Origin: an uncultured Clostridia bacterium
GTDB lineage: Bacteria > Bacillota > Clostridia > Oscillospirales > Ruminococcaceae
Length of the DNA stretch: 64,000 nucleotides
Assembly (NCBI GenBank): GCA_947584375.1
Contig: CANPWL010000003.1
Coordinates: 1-64,000 of the forward strand
Reading direction: 5' to 3'
A program made the translations under genes and the position numbers. The stretch's first letter is position 1, and each line of letters starts with the position of its first letter. Under the pieces are notes generated by a model that ran no database searches, was not told the origin of the DNA, and saw nothing but the letters and a program-made list of their open reading frames with translations. Shown here in pieces: positions 8,359 through 18,349 of this stretch.

Positions 8359-8738
8359 AGCATCAACATCCTGATTCCTGAAATGATTAGAATAGCTCCG
8401 AATATTTTTTTCAGAACCTTGTTAGAGATTTTTTTCAAAAGCCGGCTTCCTGCAATTGCTCCTAACAAACCTAAAGGTACGAATTTGAGTGCCAATGAAT
8501 AGTTGATATGTCCTTTAAGCGAATAAATAACAGTGCTGATTACAGACAGGGGCAGAGTAATTGCTATTGACGAAGCGTGAGCTTTTTTTGCTTCCATCCC
8601 GGTGCTTTCTAAAAGCGGTACGCTTAACATTCCTCCGCCCGAACCAAAAAGTCCGTTGGCAACTCCGGTTATACCGCCTACAATATAGTAGAACGCCTTA
8701 CTGTGTTTTAAATTTTTCAGTTTATTTTTTATTCTCAT
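8355..8738 (-). CDS. TSUP (TauE/SafE) permease half, first subunit
   Basis: 127 residues with four predicted membrane helices. GLFGSGGGMLSVPLL near the start is the N-repeat signature of the TauE/SafE family, and a second glycine-rich stretch (GLLGAIAGSRLLKK) closes the half. With the overlapping downstream gene it recreates a full-length permease. No clear Shine-Dalgarno is visible before the ATG at 8738, which is unusual here; the start could be misplaced or initiation may be weak. Confidence 0.83.
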   Translation of the reverse strand: MRIKNKLKNLKHSKAFYYIVGGITGVANGLFGSGGGMLSVPLLESTGMEAKKAHASSIAITLPLSVISTVIYSLKGHINYSLALKFVPLGLLGAIAGSRLLKKISNKVLKKIFGAILIISGIRMLML

Positions 8739-8890
8739 AGTTTTATTGTTTTCAAATGGATGGATTTTATACCAATACTTTTCATAGCGGATATTTTAAT
8801 GTTATTACTTGTTTTGATTTACTATATATGATAAAATATTTATATAGACTAGTAAAATGGAAATAAAGATTGTTGAGGTCAGTGATATAT

Positions 8891-9709
8891 ATGAGTTGCA
8901 TTGAGCATATCAGCTTTTATGATAATATTATTCTTTTTCCTGAACATAAACATACATCTTGTGAGATAATGTATTTACATAAGGGTAATATAAATTTGAT
9001 TTGTGAAGGTAAAAAATATGAACTCAAAGATGGTATGTTATATATTATTCCCAGTGGGTTGAAGCATACTATATCAATTATTGATACAACATGTTATAAA
9101 CGTACGTTAGTTTTTCTTAATCCGTGGACTTATTCAAAAAAATACTATTCTGATTATATTTATAATGCTTTAATTGGATGCTCCATAAATGAGCCGATAA
9201 TTATTAAGGACGATATTGATTGCAGAGAATATTTAGATATTTTAAAAAAAGAAGTAGATTCAACTGATGTTTTATCTGAAGATATTATTATCTCTGCCGT
9301 AACGCAGTTTCTTGCAAAGCTGTTTAGATATACAGGACTTTTAAATAATCATAATATCAGAAAGACCAATAAACTGGTGAATGATATTCAAAGTTACATA
9401 CAGGAAAATTGCGGGTCACAAATTTCTATTTCTGATATTGCCGATAAGTATTTTGTAAGCAAGTTTTATTTAAGTCATATATTTAAAGAACAGACGGGTT
9501 TGTCACCTAGACAATTTTTGACCTTTACACGTCTTTCAAAGGCATATAATTTATTGCACGAACCTGACTTTTCAGTTTCAGAAGTTGCTGAAAAATGCGG
9601 GTTTACTAGTACCAGTTATATGATAAAAAAGTTTGGTGAACAATATAATATCTCACCGAATAAATTTAGAAAACAGCTTTTTTCAAAAAGCAAAAAATAT
9701 GCAAAATAA
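8891..9709 (+). CDS. AraC-family regulator with N-terminal cupin
   Basis: 272 residues from ATG 8891, chosen because GAGGTC stands 10 nt upstream; the ORF track's start is a TTG. The N-terminal half is a cupin sensor (HKHTSCEIMYLHKGNINL, about residues 20-90). The C-terminal 100 residues carry the two AraC helix-turn-helices (ISIADIADKYFVSKFYLSHIF-type and FSVSEVAEKCGFTSTSYMIKKFGEQ). Cupin-AraC proteins usually sense sugars and activate a nearby hydrolase or transporter gene. The gene directly downstream, in the same direction, is a large secreted glycosidase, the obvious target. Confidence 0.9.
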   Translation: MSCIEHISFYDNIILFPEHKHTSCEIMYLHKGNINLICEGKKYELKDGMLYIIPSGLKHTISIIDTTCYKRTLVFLNPWTYSKKYYSDYIYNALIGCSINEPIIIKDDIDCREYLDILKKEVDSTDVLSEDIIISAVTQFLAKLFRYTGLLNNHNIRKTNKLVNDIQSYIQENCGSQISISDIADKYFVSKFYLSHIFKEQTGLSPRQFLTFTRLSKAYNLLHEPDFSVSEVAEKCGFTSTSYMIKKFGEQYNISPNKFRKQLFSKSKKYAK

Positions 9710-9782
9710 AGCAATTCTGTTATATTTTTTGCAAATAATAAATGATATAATAATACTATAAATTATCAGGAGGTTCCGAGCA

Positions 9783-12700
9783 ATGTTAAAAATTTCAAGA
9801 TTGATTGCCGTTATTACGTCGATTGTGTTAACATTTTCTATAATGGGGGTTATGCCTATGGCAAAGGAAAGAATTAAGGCTCAAGCAGAAAACACTTTTT
9901 CAATCAGTATAGACGGCAGTAAAATCACACAGGATTCACTCAGGTTAGGAGCAGTTTCTGCAAACAATTCGTCAAGACTTCTTATGGATTACAAGGAAAA
10001 GCATCCTGACGCTTATTGGGAGATAATGAATTATCTGTTCAACAAGGAAACAGGTATAGGACTAAGTCATATAAAGATTGAGCTTGGTTCTGACTGCGAT
10101 TCAAGTTCGGGAACAGAACCTGCAACTATGAGGTATGAAAATGAAGAAGCCAACGTCAACCGTGGAGCAGGATTCCATTTTTGTAAAGACGCACAAACTA
10201 TAAATCCTGACATATCTATTGATATGCTTCGGTGGGGTTCTCCTCAATGGACAGGTTCGGGAGATGCAACAACTGAAGAAAATATGGCTAAGAGATATAA
10301 GTGGTATAAGAATACTCTTGACGCTGCGTATGACGAATACGAATTGAAATTTGATTATGTAAGTGCTGACAGGAATGAAATAGGAGAGCCGGACGTTGAA
10401 TGGATAAAGTATCTTAGAAAGCACCTTGATGCTTCGGCTGATGATGCGGGGGCTAAGTATGATTACAGTAAAATCAAGCTTATTGCATCTGATGAGGTAG
10501 GACACTATAAAATTGCAGACGAGATGATGAATGACAAAGTGTTAAGAGACGCTGTTGACGTCCTGGGATTTCACTATTCTACATGGTCCAGTGAAAATGC
10601 TCTTACGCTTAAAAAAGAGTACGGCAAAGAGATTTGGTATTCAGAGGGTTCGGCTGTAACAATTGATCCTGAATATGCTGTTAATGCAACCAATGCCTCC
10701 GGAAAAGAACTTGACAGTATTGCTAAGGGAACAGGACTTACAGGTGTGAACGGACCTCTTGAAATAGCAGTCCGTGTTCTTAATATGTATACGCAGCAAG
10801 ATTATATTGATGAAGACAAAAACGTCCGAAAAGGCGGCGGAATGACAATGTATGAATTCCAGCCGGCGGTTGCAGCATATTATACAGGCGCACAGTATGT
10901 TCCAAAACAGCTTATACAGGCTGATACACCTTGGAACGGGTACTATAATGTTCAGGTTGGAACTTATATAATGGAGCATTTTACAAGATTCCAGACTGAT
11001 AATATGAAATACGTTGACGGCGCTTGCTATGGTGACGGAACACCTGACGGAGACGGTCACGGAATAGGAAACACAACAAACAACTATATAACTTTGGCTG
11101 ACCCTGACACAGGGGATTACACAATGGTGTTTGTAAACGATACATCTAATGAAAGAACTTATGACATTTCGGTAAGCAATTTAAGCAAGGTGGATTCACC
11201 TTTGACAGCGTGGGTCACAAAAGGTCCCGACGCAGGTCAGAATTATGATGAAAACTGGCTTAAAAATGCAGGTACAATAAGCCCTGTAAACGGAAAGTTT
11301 ACATATACGATTGCTCCGTATTCGATCGTTACACTAACGACAACCACAGGACAAAAAGGATACGCTGATGAAGAAAAGTCCAAGTATCAGAAAAGTGAAA
11401 CTAATACAAATCTTTCACTTCCGTATACGGATGATTTTAATTACTCAGATGAATTTTTAAAAGAACGTGGAGGAACTCCGCTTTATACCTGCGATGCAGG
11501 AGGAGCATTTGAAGTTGTAAAAAAATCTGACGGTTCAAAGGTACTTCAGCAAAAAATAGACAGCAACATTAAACCGCTAAACTGGGGATTGACATCTACG
11601 CCTACCACTACGTTAGGCGACACAAGCTGGGCAGATTACAGCGTTTCAATAGACGTTAAGTTAGAACCAAATAGTTCTATTGCAAACAATGCCGGCGTAG
11701 GTTTGAGGTCGATAGGAACTTGTTCGGGTGTTTCAATGGCAAACAAATCCGGATACTGGCTTAAGCTGTCGAGTAACGGAGACTATACATGTATGAAGGC
11801 AAACAGCGAAATAGGCAAGGGTACAATAAAAAACTTCAATATAAATAAATCTCATAATCTAAAAGTAAGCGCTGTCGGAAATGAAATAGTATTCTATATA
11901 AATAATGTGGCAGTGTATGGATATACTGATGATTCTTCACCTTATCTGAGCGGAAGAGCAGCAATTTACAGCAGTAATTATATTACAGAGTTTGATAATC
12001 TTAAGGTTGAAGAAGCATCGGAAAGCCTTACAGAGATTAATGCAAGCACATATGTTACAAGGATAGATTCGCTTGACAGTGATATTAAATACAGCGGAAA
12101 CTGGGAACTTAAAGTAGGTGATTCTTTTAGCCTTTATAACAGAACAAGTGTCTCAACAAGCGAGGAAAACGCTTCGTTTGAATATACATTTACAGGTACA
12201 GGGATAAATTTTGTTTCGGGTGCTGTAAGGGCAGAATCTGAAGTGAATATTGAGATTGACGGTGAATCCTATGGAAAAAATATAAGCTTGAAATCCGGCA
12301 GATTATATCGACAGAGCTTGTATTGTATAAGAGGTCTTGCAGATAAAGAGCATACTGTAAAGGTGACAGTAAACAGCGGGAACTTTGCAATAGACTGTGT
12401 AGAAGTTTTAGGAGCGTTTCATAAGACAAGAAAAGCTTCCATAAAAGAATATGCGGAGCCTGCTGTTCCTGCGGCGAAACCAACGCCTTCATCAACTGTT
12501 TTAAAGAGTACTGCTGCTACAACAAGAAGTATAAATGCAGTTAAGAAAGATAAGGCAAAAGCTAAAAGGATTGTAAAACGAGCAAAGATTGTTAAGCTAT
12601 CTGTTAAGAGTAAGGCAAAGAGAAAGATTTCAGTTTCTTGGAAGAAAGTTAAAAAAGTCAAAGGTTATCAAGTAATGATATCAAAGTCTAAGAAATTCAA

Positions 12701-12884
12701 AAAGCCTATCTTAAAGAAATTCACATCTAAGAATAAGCTTGTGCTTAAAAGCAAAAAGCTTAAAAGTAAGAAAACCTATTATGTTCGTGTAAGAGCTTTT
12801 GCAACATATAAAAATAAATACGGAAAGGCTGTTAAGGTATACGGCAAGTGGAATAAGAAACTGAGAAAAATAAAATTAAAATAG
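9783..12884 (+). CDS. Secreted GH59 (galactocerebrosidase-like) glycoside hydrolase, multidomain
   Basis: 1033 residues with a signal peptide ending near residue 36 (KAQAENT). The GH59 catalytic barrel (about 40-340) shows the family order: GAVSANNSSRLLMDY, LSHIKIELGSDCDSSSGTEP, SADRNEIGEPD with the presumed acid/base Glu near residue 198, and EIWYSEGSA with the presumed nucleophile Glu near 289. The later PLNWG/GDTSWADYSVS region (about 555-745) matches the lectin-like domain of human GALC. A beta-sandwich module that I cannot assign follows (about 760-880), then a Pro/Ala/Thr linker and a Lys-rich fibronectin-like domain (920-1033). GH59 enzymes cleave terminal beta-galactosides; the natural substrate here is unknown. 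SD AGGAGG precedes the ATG. Probably under the adjacent AraC regulator. Confidence 0.85.
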   Translation: MLKISRLIAVITSIVLTFSIMGVMPMAKERIKAQAENTFSISIDGSKITQDSLRLGAVSANNSSRLLMDYKEKHPDAYWEIMNYLFNKETGIGLSHIKIELGSDCDSSSGTEPATMRYENEEANVNRGAGFHFCKDAQTINPDISIDMLRWGSPQWTGSGDATTEENMAKRYKWYKNTLDAAYDEYELKFDYVSADRNEIGEPDVEWIKYLRKHLDASADDAGAKYDYSKIKLIASDEVGHYKIADEMMNDKVLRDAVDVLGFHYSTWSSENALTLKKEYGKEIWYSEGSAVTIDPEYAVNATNASGKELDSIAKGTGLTGVNGPLEIAVRVLNMYTQQDYIDEDKNVRKGGGMTMYEFQPAVAAYYTGAQYVPKQLIQADTPWNGYYNVQVGTYIMEHFTRFQTDNMKYVDGACYGDGTPDGDGHGIGNTTNNYITLADPDTGDYTMVFVNDTSNERTYDISVSNLSKVDSPLTAWVTKGPDAGQNYDENWLKNAGTISPVNGKFTYTIAPYSIVTLTTTTGQKGYADEEKSKYQKSETNTNLSLPYTDDFNYSDEFLKERGGTPLYTCDAGGAFEVVKKSDGSKVLQQKIDSNIKPLNWGLTSTPTTTLGDTSWADYSVSIDVKLEPNSSIANNAGVGLRSIGTCSGVSMANKSGYWLKLSSNGDYTCMKANSEIGKGTIKNFNINKSHNLKVSAVGNEIVFYINNVAVYGYTDDSSPYLSGRAAIYSSNYITEFDNLKVEEASESLTEINASTYVTRIDSLDSDIKYSGNWELKVGDSFSLYNRTSVSTSEENASFEYTFTGTGINFVSGAVRAESEVNIEIDGESYGKNISLKSGRLYRQSLYCIRGLADKEHTVKVTVNSGNFAIDCVEVLGAFHKTRKASIKEYAEPAVPAAKPTPSSTVLKSTAATTRSINAVKKDKAKAKRIVKRAKIVKLSVKSKAKRKISVSWKKVKKVKGYQVMISKSKKFKKPILKKFTSKNKLVLKSKKLKSKKTYYVRVRAFATYKNKYGKAVKVYGKWNKKLRKIKLK

Positions 12885-12913
12885 TTATATAGAGTATTTT
12901 ATTTAATAAAAGA

Positions 12914-12945
12914 AAAAACAGCAGTTGTTTAAGACTGCTGTTTTT
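12914..12945 (+). terminator. Terminator after the GH59-like gene
   Basis: AAAACAGCAGT pairs with ACTGCTGTTTT over an 8-nt loop, followed by T5. Confidence 0.9.
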
Positions 12946-12998
12946 ATTTGGAATGTAATAATATTTAAGTTTCTATTTAATAAGCGTGAATATTTATA

Positions 12999-13766
12999 TT
13001 ACTTTAAATACTTTTCCTGAAAAAGTCCCATCCATTCTCTAAGCCAGTAGTAGGGCAAATCTATCTTTGTTGTTTTTGCATAAACAGAATATGAGTTTAT
13101 ATTTTGTTTTTCTGCAATTATTGAGGCTCTATATTCATGAAAGCCGTCTGTGACTATCGTTATATCTTTTGGCAGATTCATCTTCTCTATTATTTCATAT
13201 GAGAACTTTATGTTTTCATATGTATTTTTTGCTTTATCCTCTTTAATAATTCTGTCCGATGATATTCCCAAATCGACAAGGTAATTATACATACATTCAG
13301 CCTCAGTTATTTTTTCATCAGGACCTTGCCCTCCTGAAACTATACATTTAATGTTCTCATTTTCAGACAGATAATCATATGCTGCCTCTAATCTGTGGCG
13401 AAGCATTTTACTTGGGTGATATTTGTTTACCTTACATCCGAGGACAACAACTGTTGTTTCCTTATCGGGATAGTTTTTGTAAGCCGAAACCATTCTTAAT
13501 GATATATAAATGCACCAGACAACTGAAACCAAAATCAAAGCCGCCAGAAGAATAAGCAGAATACGTCCTCCTATATTATGCCACAGTCTGATAATAAGAC
13601 GTATAACATAATTCCAAAACAGAGTTATAATAATTAAACAAGCTGTTATAAATAGTCCTACAATATTTCCGATATTGCTTATGTGCTTGTAAAACGGAAG
13701 TATAAATATAATTAAAAAAACAATTTCAATAGAGAGTATAATAAACTTAACTATATATTGTAACAT
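12999..13766 (-). CDS. Membrane-anchored YdcF/ElyC (DUF218) family protein
   Basis: 255 residues. Three to four hydrophobic helices fill the first 90 residues, then the DUF218 domain begins with TTVVVLGCKVNKYHPS and shows VSGGQGPDEKITEAECMYNYL, IIKEDKAKNTYENIKFS and ITIVTDGFHEYRAS. ElyC/SanA/YdcF proteins affect cell-envelope integrity and peptidoglycan precursor supply in other bacteria; in Firmicutes the role is unknown. An AGGGGAAA stands before the ATG. It is monocistronic and converges with the GH59-like gene. Confidence 0.88.
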   Translation of the reverse strand: MLQYIVKFIILSIEIVFLIIFILPFYKHISNIGNIVGLFITACLIIITLFWNYVIRLIIRLWHNIGGRILLILLAALILVSVVWCIYISLRMVSAYKNYPDKETTVVVLGCKVNKYHPSKMLRHRLEAAYDYLSENENIKCIVSGGQGPDEKITEAECMYNYLVDLGISSDRIIKEDKAKNTYENIKFSYEIIEKMNLPKDITIVTDGFHEYRASIIAEKQNINSYSVYAKTTKIDLPYYWLREWMGLFQEKYLK

Positions 13767-13897
13767 ATCAATTTCCCCTAAATTTTTATGATATAATTAT
13801 AATAGGAGTACAAAATAATGTCAAGTTATAAAAATTTTCGACAGATCTTATATTAAAAAAGAAAAAATATATCCCCGATTGGCAGGGGATATACTTT

Positions 13898-14176
13898 TTA
13901 ATCTCTGTCAGAGTTGCTTTTTAGTTTTTGTTCCTCATATTTATGTTTTGTAGCCATGCCGCCTCTTATATGTCTTTCGCTTTTATTGAAGTCAAGAATT
14001 TTTTTTACCTCTTTATACAACTGGGGTTTTGTCTTTTTCAGCTTTTCGCTCACATCCTTGTGTACTGTGGATTTCGAGATCCCGAATGCTTTAGCGCAAG
14101 CTCTTACTGTACATTTATTATCTGCTATGTATTGTCCCAGTATTATTGAACGATCTGTGTCTCCTGAAAAATTCAT
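13898..14176 (-). CDS. spoIIID: Sporulation transcription regulator SpoIIID
   Basis: 92 residues from ATG 14176; the track's longer ORF lacks a ribosome site, whereas AGGGAG lies 9 nt upstream of this ATG. RSIILGQYIADNKCTVRAC, then AFGISKSTVHKDVSEKL is the SpoIIID helix-turn-helix, followed by EVKKILDFNKSERHIRGG and MATKHKY, nearly colinear with B. subtilis SpoIIID. The protein acts in the mother cell, switching the sigma-E to sigma-K programme. It implies that the organism is a spore former, or derives from one. Confidence 0.95.
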   Translation of the reverse strand: MNFSGDTDRSIILGQYIADNKCTVRACAKAFGISKSTVHKDVSEKLKKTKPQLYKEVKKILDFNKSERHIRGGMATKHKYEEQKLKSNSDRD

Positions 14177-14356
14177 AATACCCAACTCCCTGATGTCGTT
14201 TTTATAATATATATATGCGAGTTGATTTCCCATCATTCTAAAAATAAAAATAAATCGCACAAATTGATTTGCTGCATTGATTGACAAGTATATTCTATGT
14301 GGGTATAATTATTTTATTGATTATTTTGCATTTTCCACAAACGGAGATAGTATATA

Positions 14357-14998
14357 ATGAAAAGAAATTACAGTAAAGAGCTTGATAACATAATTAAAGA
14401 TAATTTGGGGAATAAGCCTAAATTGTTGATTCATAGCTGCTGTGCGCCATGTTCAAGCTATGTTTTGGAGTATTTGTCCCGGTATTTTGATATTACTCTT
14501 TTATTTTACAATCCGAATATCAGTCCGAAGTCTGAGTTTGAATACAGAGCGAGCGAACTTAAAAGGCTGGTTTTGGAAATGCCGCTTGACAGAGAAATTG
14601 ATATAGAAATTCCGGATTACGATAACATAGAGTTTTATGATGTAGTCAGGGGAATGGAGGATATCCCGGAGGGCGGCGAACGATGTTTTAAATGCTATGA
14701 GATCAGACTGAAAAAAGCGATAGAATATGCTAAGGAAAACGAATTTGAATATTATACTACAACTCTTTCGATAAGTCCTTATAAAAATGCCGAAAAGCTA
14801 AATGAAATCGGCGAACGGCTGGCAGAAGAGTATGGAGGAGTTAAATGGCTTCCAAGCGACTTTAAAAAGAAAAACGGATACAAGCGTTCAATTGAGCTTT
14901 CACATATATATAACCTGTATCGGCAGGATTATTGCGGGTGTGTTTATTCAAAAGCAGAGCGTGATAAAAATAAAAATACGGCAGGGACTGAAAAATAG
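14357..14998 (+). CDS. queH: Epoxyqueuosine reductase QueH
   Basis: 213 residues. Cys motifs HSCCAPCSSY near residue 27, CFKCYEIRL near 113 and DYCGCVYSK near 195 are the iron and Fe-S ligands of QueH (formerly DUF208). QueH carries out the last step of queuosine synthesis in tRNA, reducing epoxyqueuosine, and replaces QueG in many anaerobes. FYNPNISPKSEFEYR is also typical. SD ACGGAGAT precedes the ATG. The stop codon lies inside the loop region of its own terminator. Confident. Confidence 0.95.
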   Translation: MKRNYSKELDNIIKDNLGNKPKLLIHSCCAPCSSYVLEYLSRYFDITLLFYNPNISPKSEFEYRASELKRLVLEMPLDREIDIEIPDYDNIEFYDVVRGMEDIPEGGERCFKCYEIRLKKAIEYAKENEFEYYTTTLSISPYKNAEKLNEIGERLAEEYGGVKWLPSDFKKKNGYKRSIELSHIYNLYRQDYCGCVYSKAERDKNKNTAGTEK

Positions 14999-15010
14999 TC
15001 CTTGCCGTTT
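14978..15010 (+). terminator. Terminator overlapping the queH stop codon
   Basis: ACGGCAGGGACT pairs with AGTCCTTGCCGT (one G-T pair) and is followed by TTTATATTT; the TAG stop is within the hairpin. It lies between converging genes. Confidence 0.85.
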
Positions 15011-15036
15011 ATATTTATAGAAATTATTTTAGATAT

Positions 15037-16110
15037 TTATATTCTATCAGCTACTAAATCTCCCATCTCACTGCATGAAACGCACTTCATCCCCGCAGAC
15101 ATAATGTCGCCTGTGCGGTAGCCTTCTGCCAGGACCTTGTCAACTGCGTTCTCAATGGCGTCAGCCTCTTTAGGCATATCAAATGAGTAGCGCAGCATCA
15201 TTGCAACTGACAAAATTGTAGCAAGAGGATTAGCTTTGTTTTGTCCTGCAATATCAGGAGCAGAACCGTGGATAGGTTCGTATAATCCCAGAGTGCCTTC
15301 ACCAAGCGACGCTGATGGTATCATACCGAGCGAGCCGGTTATCATTGAAGCCTCGTCTGAAAGAATATCTCCGAATAGGTTTTCGGTAACCATAACGTCA
15401 AACTGGGCAGGATTGTGAACAAGCTGCATAGCCGTGTTATCAACCAGAATGTCCTGGAACTCAACGTCTGGATATTCCTCTGCGACCTTGTGTGCAACCT
15501 CTCTCCATAAACGTGATGAATCAAGCACATTTGCCTTATCAACTGAGTGTACCTTTTTGTTTCTTTTTCTTGCCATATCAAATGCAACACGGCAGATCCT
15601 TTCAACTTCATAGTCAGCATAAGCCATTGAGTCGCTTGCGTGCTTTACTCCGTTTTCGTCAATGTGAGTATCACGCTCACCGAAATAAGCTCCCCCGATA
15701 AGCTCACGAACTATAACAAGGTCAAGACCGTTTTCAGTTATTTCTTCTTTCAGCGGACAAGCCCCTGCAAGAGCAGGTATTAATTTAGCGGGACGAATGT
15801 TTGCAAAAAGTTTCATTGCACCTCTGATGCCTAAAAGTCCTGCTTCCGGTCGAAGCTCACCGGGAAGTGTATCCCATTTCGGACCGCCTACCGCTCCGAG
15901 CAGAACGCTGTCAGACGCAAGACATGTATCGATCGTTTCCTGCGGAAGAGGAACGCCTGTTGCGTCAATAGCACATCCGCCCATTAAAACATCTGTATAT
16001 TCAAATGTATGACCGAATTTTTTCCCGATTTTGTTTAAAACCTTTTCAGCTTCGTCAACAATTTCAGGACCTATTCCGTCTCCCTTGATTACAGCAATTT
16101 TTTTATTCAT
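15037..16110 (-). CDS. leuB: 3-isopropylmalate dehydrogenase
   Basis: 357 residues, full length. [18 protein letters not shown] and the second half [24 protein letters not shown] contain the divalent-metal Asp residues; [12 protein letters not shown] carries the conserved Tyr. [19 protein letters not shown] fixes it as an NAD-dependent decarboxylating dehydrogenase of the LeuB type. It oxidises 3-isopropylmalate in leucine synthesis. Last gene of the leuC-leuD-ybjQ-leuB operon. SD AAAGGAGA precedes the ATG. Confidence 0.96.
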   Translation of the reverse strand: MNKKIAVIKGDGIGPEIVDEAEKVLNKIGKKFGHTFEYTDVLMGGCAIDATGVPLPQETIDTCLASDSVLLGAVGGPKWDTLPGELRPEAGLLGIRGAMKLFANIRPAKLIPALAGACPLKEEITENGLDLVIVRELIGGAYFGERDTHIDENGVKHASDSMAYADYEVERICRVAFDMARKRNKKVHSVDKANVLDSSRLWREVAHKVAEEYPDVEFQDILVDNTAMQLVHNPAQFDVMVTENLFGDILSDEASMITGSLGMIPSASLGEGTLGLYEPIHGSAPDIAGQNKANPLATILSVAMMLRYSFDMPKEADAIENAVDKVLAEGYRTGDIMSAGMKCVSCSEMGDLVADRI

Positions 16111-16133
16111 TATAAAGTCTCCTTTAAATTTAT

Positions 16134-16448
16134 TTAGCTTTTGATTTTTACAGCAGTGCCGATTGCCATTATCTCAGCAGCTCCCTGCATAACAGACGAT
16201 GTAGTGTATCTTATTCCGATAATAGCGTCTGCGCCTAAGCTTTGTGCTTCATGAAGCATTCTCTGAGTGGCAATATCTCTGGATTCATTCATCATTTTAG
16301 TATAGCTTTTAAGCTCTCCGCCCACCATACTCTTGAAGCCCTGTCCCATGTCCTTGAACATGTTTTTAGACTGCACTGTACTTCCTTTTACAATACCTAA
16401 AGCTTCAATTTCCTTTCCGGGTACACTATCGATAGTCAACATAATCAT
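16134..16448 (-). CDS. YbjQ/UPF0145 family protein
   Basis: 104 residues. The domain begins [25 protein letters not shown] and contains ARxMHEAQ-like [19 protein letters not shown], the signature of the UPF0145 (heavy-metal-binding-domain) family. These proteins form pentameric beta-rich rings; function is unknown. It lies between leuD and leuB, about 20 nt from each, with a good AGGAGG site 8 nt before the ATG, so it is made together with the leucine enzymes. No chemical reason for its place in the operon is visible. Confidence 0.9.
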   Translation of the reverse strand: MIMLTIDSVPGKEIEALGIVKGSTVQSKNMFKDMGQGFKSMVGGELKSYTKMMNESRDIATQRMLHEAQSLGADAIIGIRYTTSSVMQGAAEIMAIGTAVKIKS

Positions 16449-16465
16449 AACTAATTCCTCCTACA

Positions 16466-16954
16466 CTATCCCTTTATGGAATTTAAAAGACCGTTTTTGT
16501 TAATAATGTTTTTTATAAACTCAGGAAAAGGCTGTCCTTTATAAGTTTCACCCTTAGTTTTATTGGTAATAACCCCGCTGTCAAAATCGATTTCTACCTC
16601 ATCTCCATCGCTGATATTCTCAGCAGCTTGGGGACATTCAATAATAGGAAGTCCTATATTGATTGCATTGCGGTAGAAAATTCTGGCGAATGTTTTTGCT
16701 ATAACGCAGGATATTCCGCTTTCTTTAATAGCGATTGGTGCGTGTTCGCGTGAAGAACCGCATCCGAAATTAGCTTCGGCTACCATAATATCGCCTTTAT
16801 TGACTTTTTTTACAAAGTCAATATCAATATCCTCCATACAGTGTGAGGCAAGCTCTTTGTGGTCGGCTGTGTTTAAGTATCTTGCAGGTATAATAACATC
16901 AGTATCTACGTTGTCGCCGTATTTGTGTACTTTTCCTTGTGCTTTCATATTCAT
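16466..16954 (-). CDS. leuD: 3-isopropylmalate dehydratase, small subunit
   Basis: 162 residues, the short archaeal/clostridial type. [18 protein letters not shown] at the N-terminus and [15 protein letters not shown] (substrate-binding loop) are diagnostic of the aconitase swivel domain. With LeuC it isomerises 2- to 3-isopropylmalate. AGAGGGG precedes the ATG. leuC ends 10 nt upstream. Confidence 0.96.
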   Translation of the reverse strand: MNMKAQGKVHKYGDNVDTDVIIPARYLNTADHKELASHCMEDIDIDFVKKVNKGDIMVAEANFGCGSSREHAPIAIKESGISCVIAKTFARIFYRNAINIGLPIIECPQAAENISDGDEVEIDFDSGVITNKTKGETYKGQPFPEFIKNIINKNGLLNSIKG

Positions 16955-16964
16955 TTCACCCCTC

Positions 16965-18227
16965 TTACATTATCTCAGAAGGCTGAGATATCTTACCTGT
17001 TACAGCAGACGCTGCCGCAACAGCAGGTGAAGCAAGGTAAACTTCACTTTCAGGATGTCCCATTCTTCCGACGAAGTTTCTGTTTGTTGTAGCAACGGCT
17101 CTTTCACCCTTTGCGAGAATACCCATATGTCCTCCCAAACAAGGACCGCAGGTAGGCGTTGAGACCGCACATCTTGCGTCGATAAATATCTTTAAAAGCC
17201 CCTCTTCCATTGCCTGAAGATAAATCTTTTGAGTTGCAGGTATTACTATACATCTTACTCCTTTAGCAACTGTTTTTCCCTTGAGAATTTCAGCAGCAGC
17301 ACGGAGGTCTTCAATTCTTCCGTTTGTGCAGGAACCAATAACTACCTGATCTATTTTTATGTCGCCGAACTCATCGAAGGTTTTAGCGTTTTCAGGCAAA
17401 TGAGGGAAGGATACGGTAGGCTTTATTTGAGAAAGATCAATGTTATAGACCTTTTCGTATTCAGCGTCTGCGTCAGATTCATAGACCTTGAATTCCTTTG
17501 AAACCTTATCCTTGACAAAATCAAGAGTAACTTCGTCAACTGCAAAGATTCCGTTTTTAGCACCGGCTTCAATAGCCATATTAGCCATACAAAGTCTGTC
17601 CTCCATTGTGAGGTTTTTAAGTCCCTCGCCCGAGAATTCCATAGACTTATACAACGCTCCGTCTACGCCTATCATTCCGATAATGTGCAAAATAACGTCC
17701 TTGCCTGAAACCCACTTGTTCAGCTTTCCTGTAATATTAAATTTCAAAGCAGACGGAACCTTGAACCATGCTTTGCCTGTTGCCATTCCGGCAGCCATAT
17801 CAGTTGAGCCTACGCCTGTTGAGAATGCTCCCAATGCGCCGTATGTACAGGTGTGAGAATCAGCACCTATAACAAGGTCGCCGGGCGCTACAAGTCCTTT
17901 TTCTGGAAGTATAGCGTGTTCAACGCCCATATCTCCTACGTCAAAGAAGTTCTTTACTCCAAGCTCTGAGCAGAAATCTCTGCACTGCTTGCACTGAGTT
18001 GCGGCTTTTATGTCCTTATTCGGAGCAAAATGATCCATAACCATAGAGATCTTGCTTCCGTCAAAAACGCTGTCAAACCCGGCTTTGTTAAATTCGTTTA
18101 TGGCAACCGGCGAGGTAATATCATTTCCGAGTACCATATCCAGATCTGCCATAATCAGGTCGCCTGCCTTAACGCTGTCTAAACCGGCGTGTGCGGCAAG
18201 CACCTTCTGAGTCATTGTCATACCCAT
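16965..18227 (-). CDS. leuC: 3-isopropylmalate dehydratase, large subunit
   Basis: 420 residues from ATG 18227; the track adds 14 residues, but AAAGGAG stands 8 nt upstream of this ATG. [4Fe-4S]-binding Cys are in VIGSCTNGR and [37 protein letters not shown] is the substrate and cluster region of the aconitase fold. It is the first gene of the leuC-leuD-ybjQ-leuB operon; leuA is about 30 kb away. A promoter with an inverted repeat across its -35 lies just upstream. Confidence 0.96.
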   Translation of the reverse strand: MGMTMTQKVLAAHAGLDSVKAGDLIMADLDMVLGNDITSPVAINEFNKAGFDSVFDGSKISMVMDHFAPNKDIKAATQCKQCRDFCSELGVKNFFDVGDMGVEHAILPEKGLVAPGDLVIGADSHTCTYGALGAFSTGVGSTDMAAGMATGKAWFKVPSALKFNITGKLNKWVSGKDVILHIIGMIGVDGALYKSMEFSGEGLKNLTMEDRLCMANMAIEAGAKNGIFAVDEVTLDFVKDKVSKEFKVYESDADAEYEKVYNIDLSQIKPTVSFPHLPENAKTFDEFGDIKIDQVVIGSCTNGRIEDLRAAAEILKGKTVAKGVRCIVIPATQKIYLQAMEEGLLKIFIDARCAVSTPTCGPCLGGHMGILAKGERAVATTNRNFVGRMGHPESEVYLASPAVAAASAVTGKISQPSEIM

Positions 18228-18259
18228 AAAATAATCTCCTTTATTAATTCTTACAATAT

Positions 18260-18288
18260 AGTATATCACATATTCTTGTATAAGTAAA
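18260..18288 (-). promoter_or_regulatory. leuC promoter
   Basis: On the minus strand: TTTACT, 17-nt spacer, TATACT. TSS expected about 25 nt before the leuC SD. Confidence 0.7.
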
Positions 18289-18328
18289 ATATATATTTTT
18301 GATAATTAATATAAATTGTACTTATACA
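18277..18328. promoter_or_regulatory. Inverted repeat across the leuC promoter (candidate operator)
   Basis: TGTATAAGTA at 18277-18286 and TACTTATACA at 18319-18328 are exact 10-bp inverted repeats with a 32-bp gap. The first arm overlaps the -35 element. The arrangement suits a dimeric repressor or an activator bending the DNA; no regulator gene can be assigned. Confidence 0.5.
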
Positions 18329-18349
18329 TCTAATCTTCTCTTATTTTCT

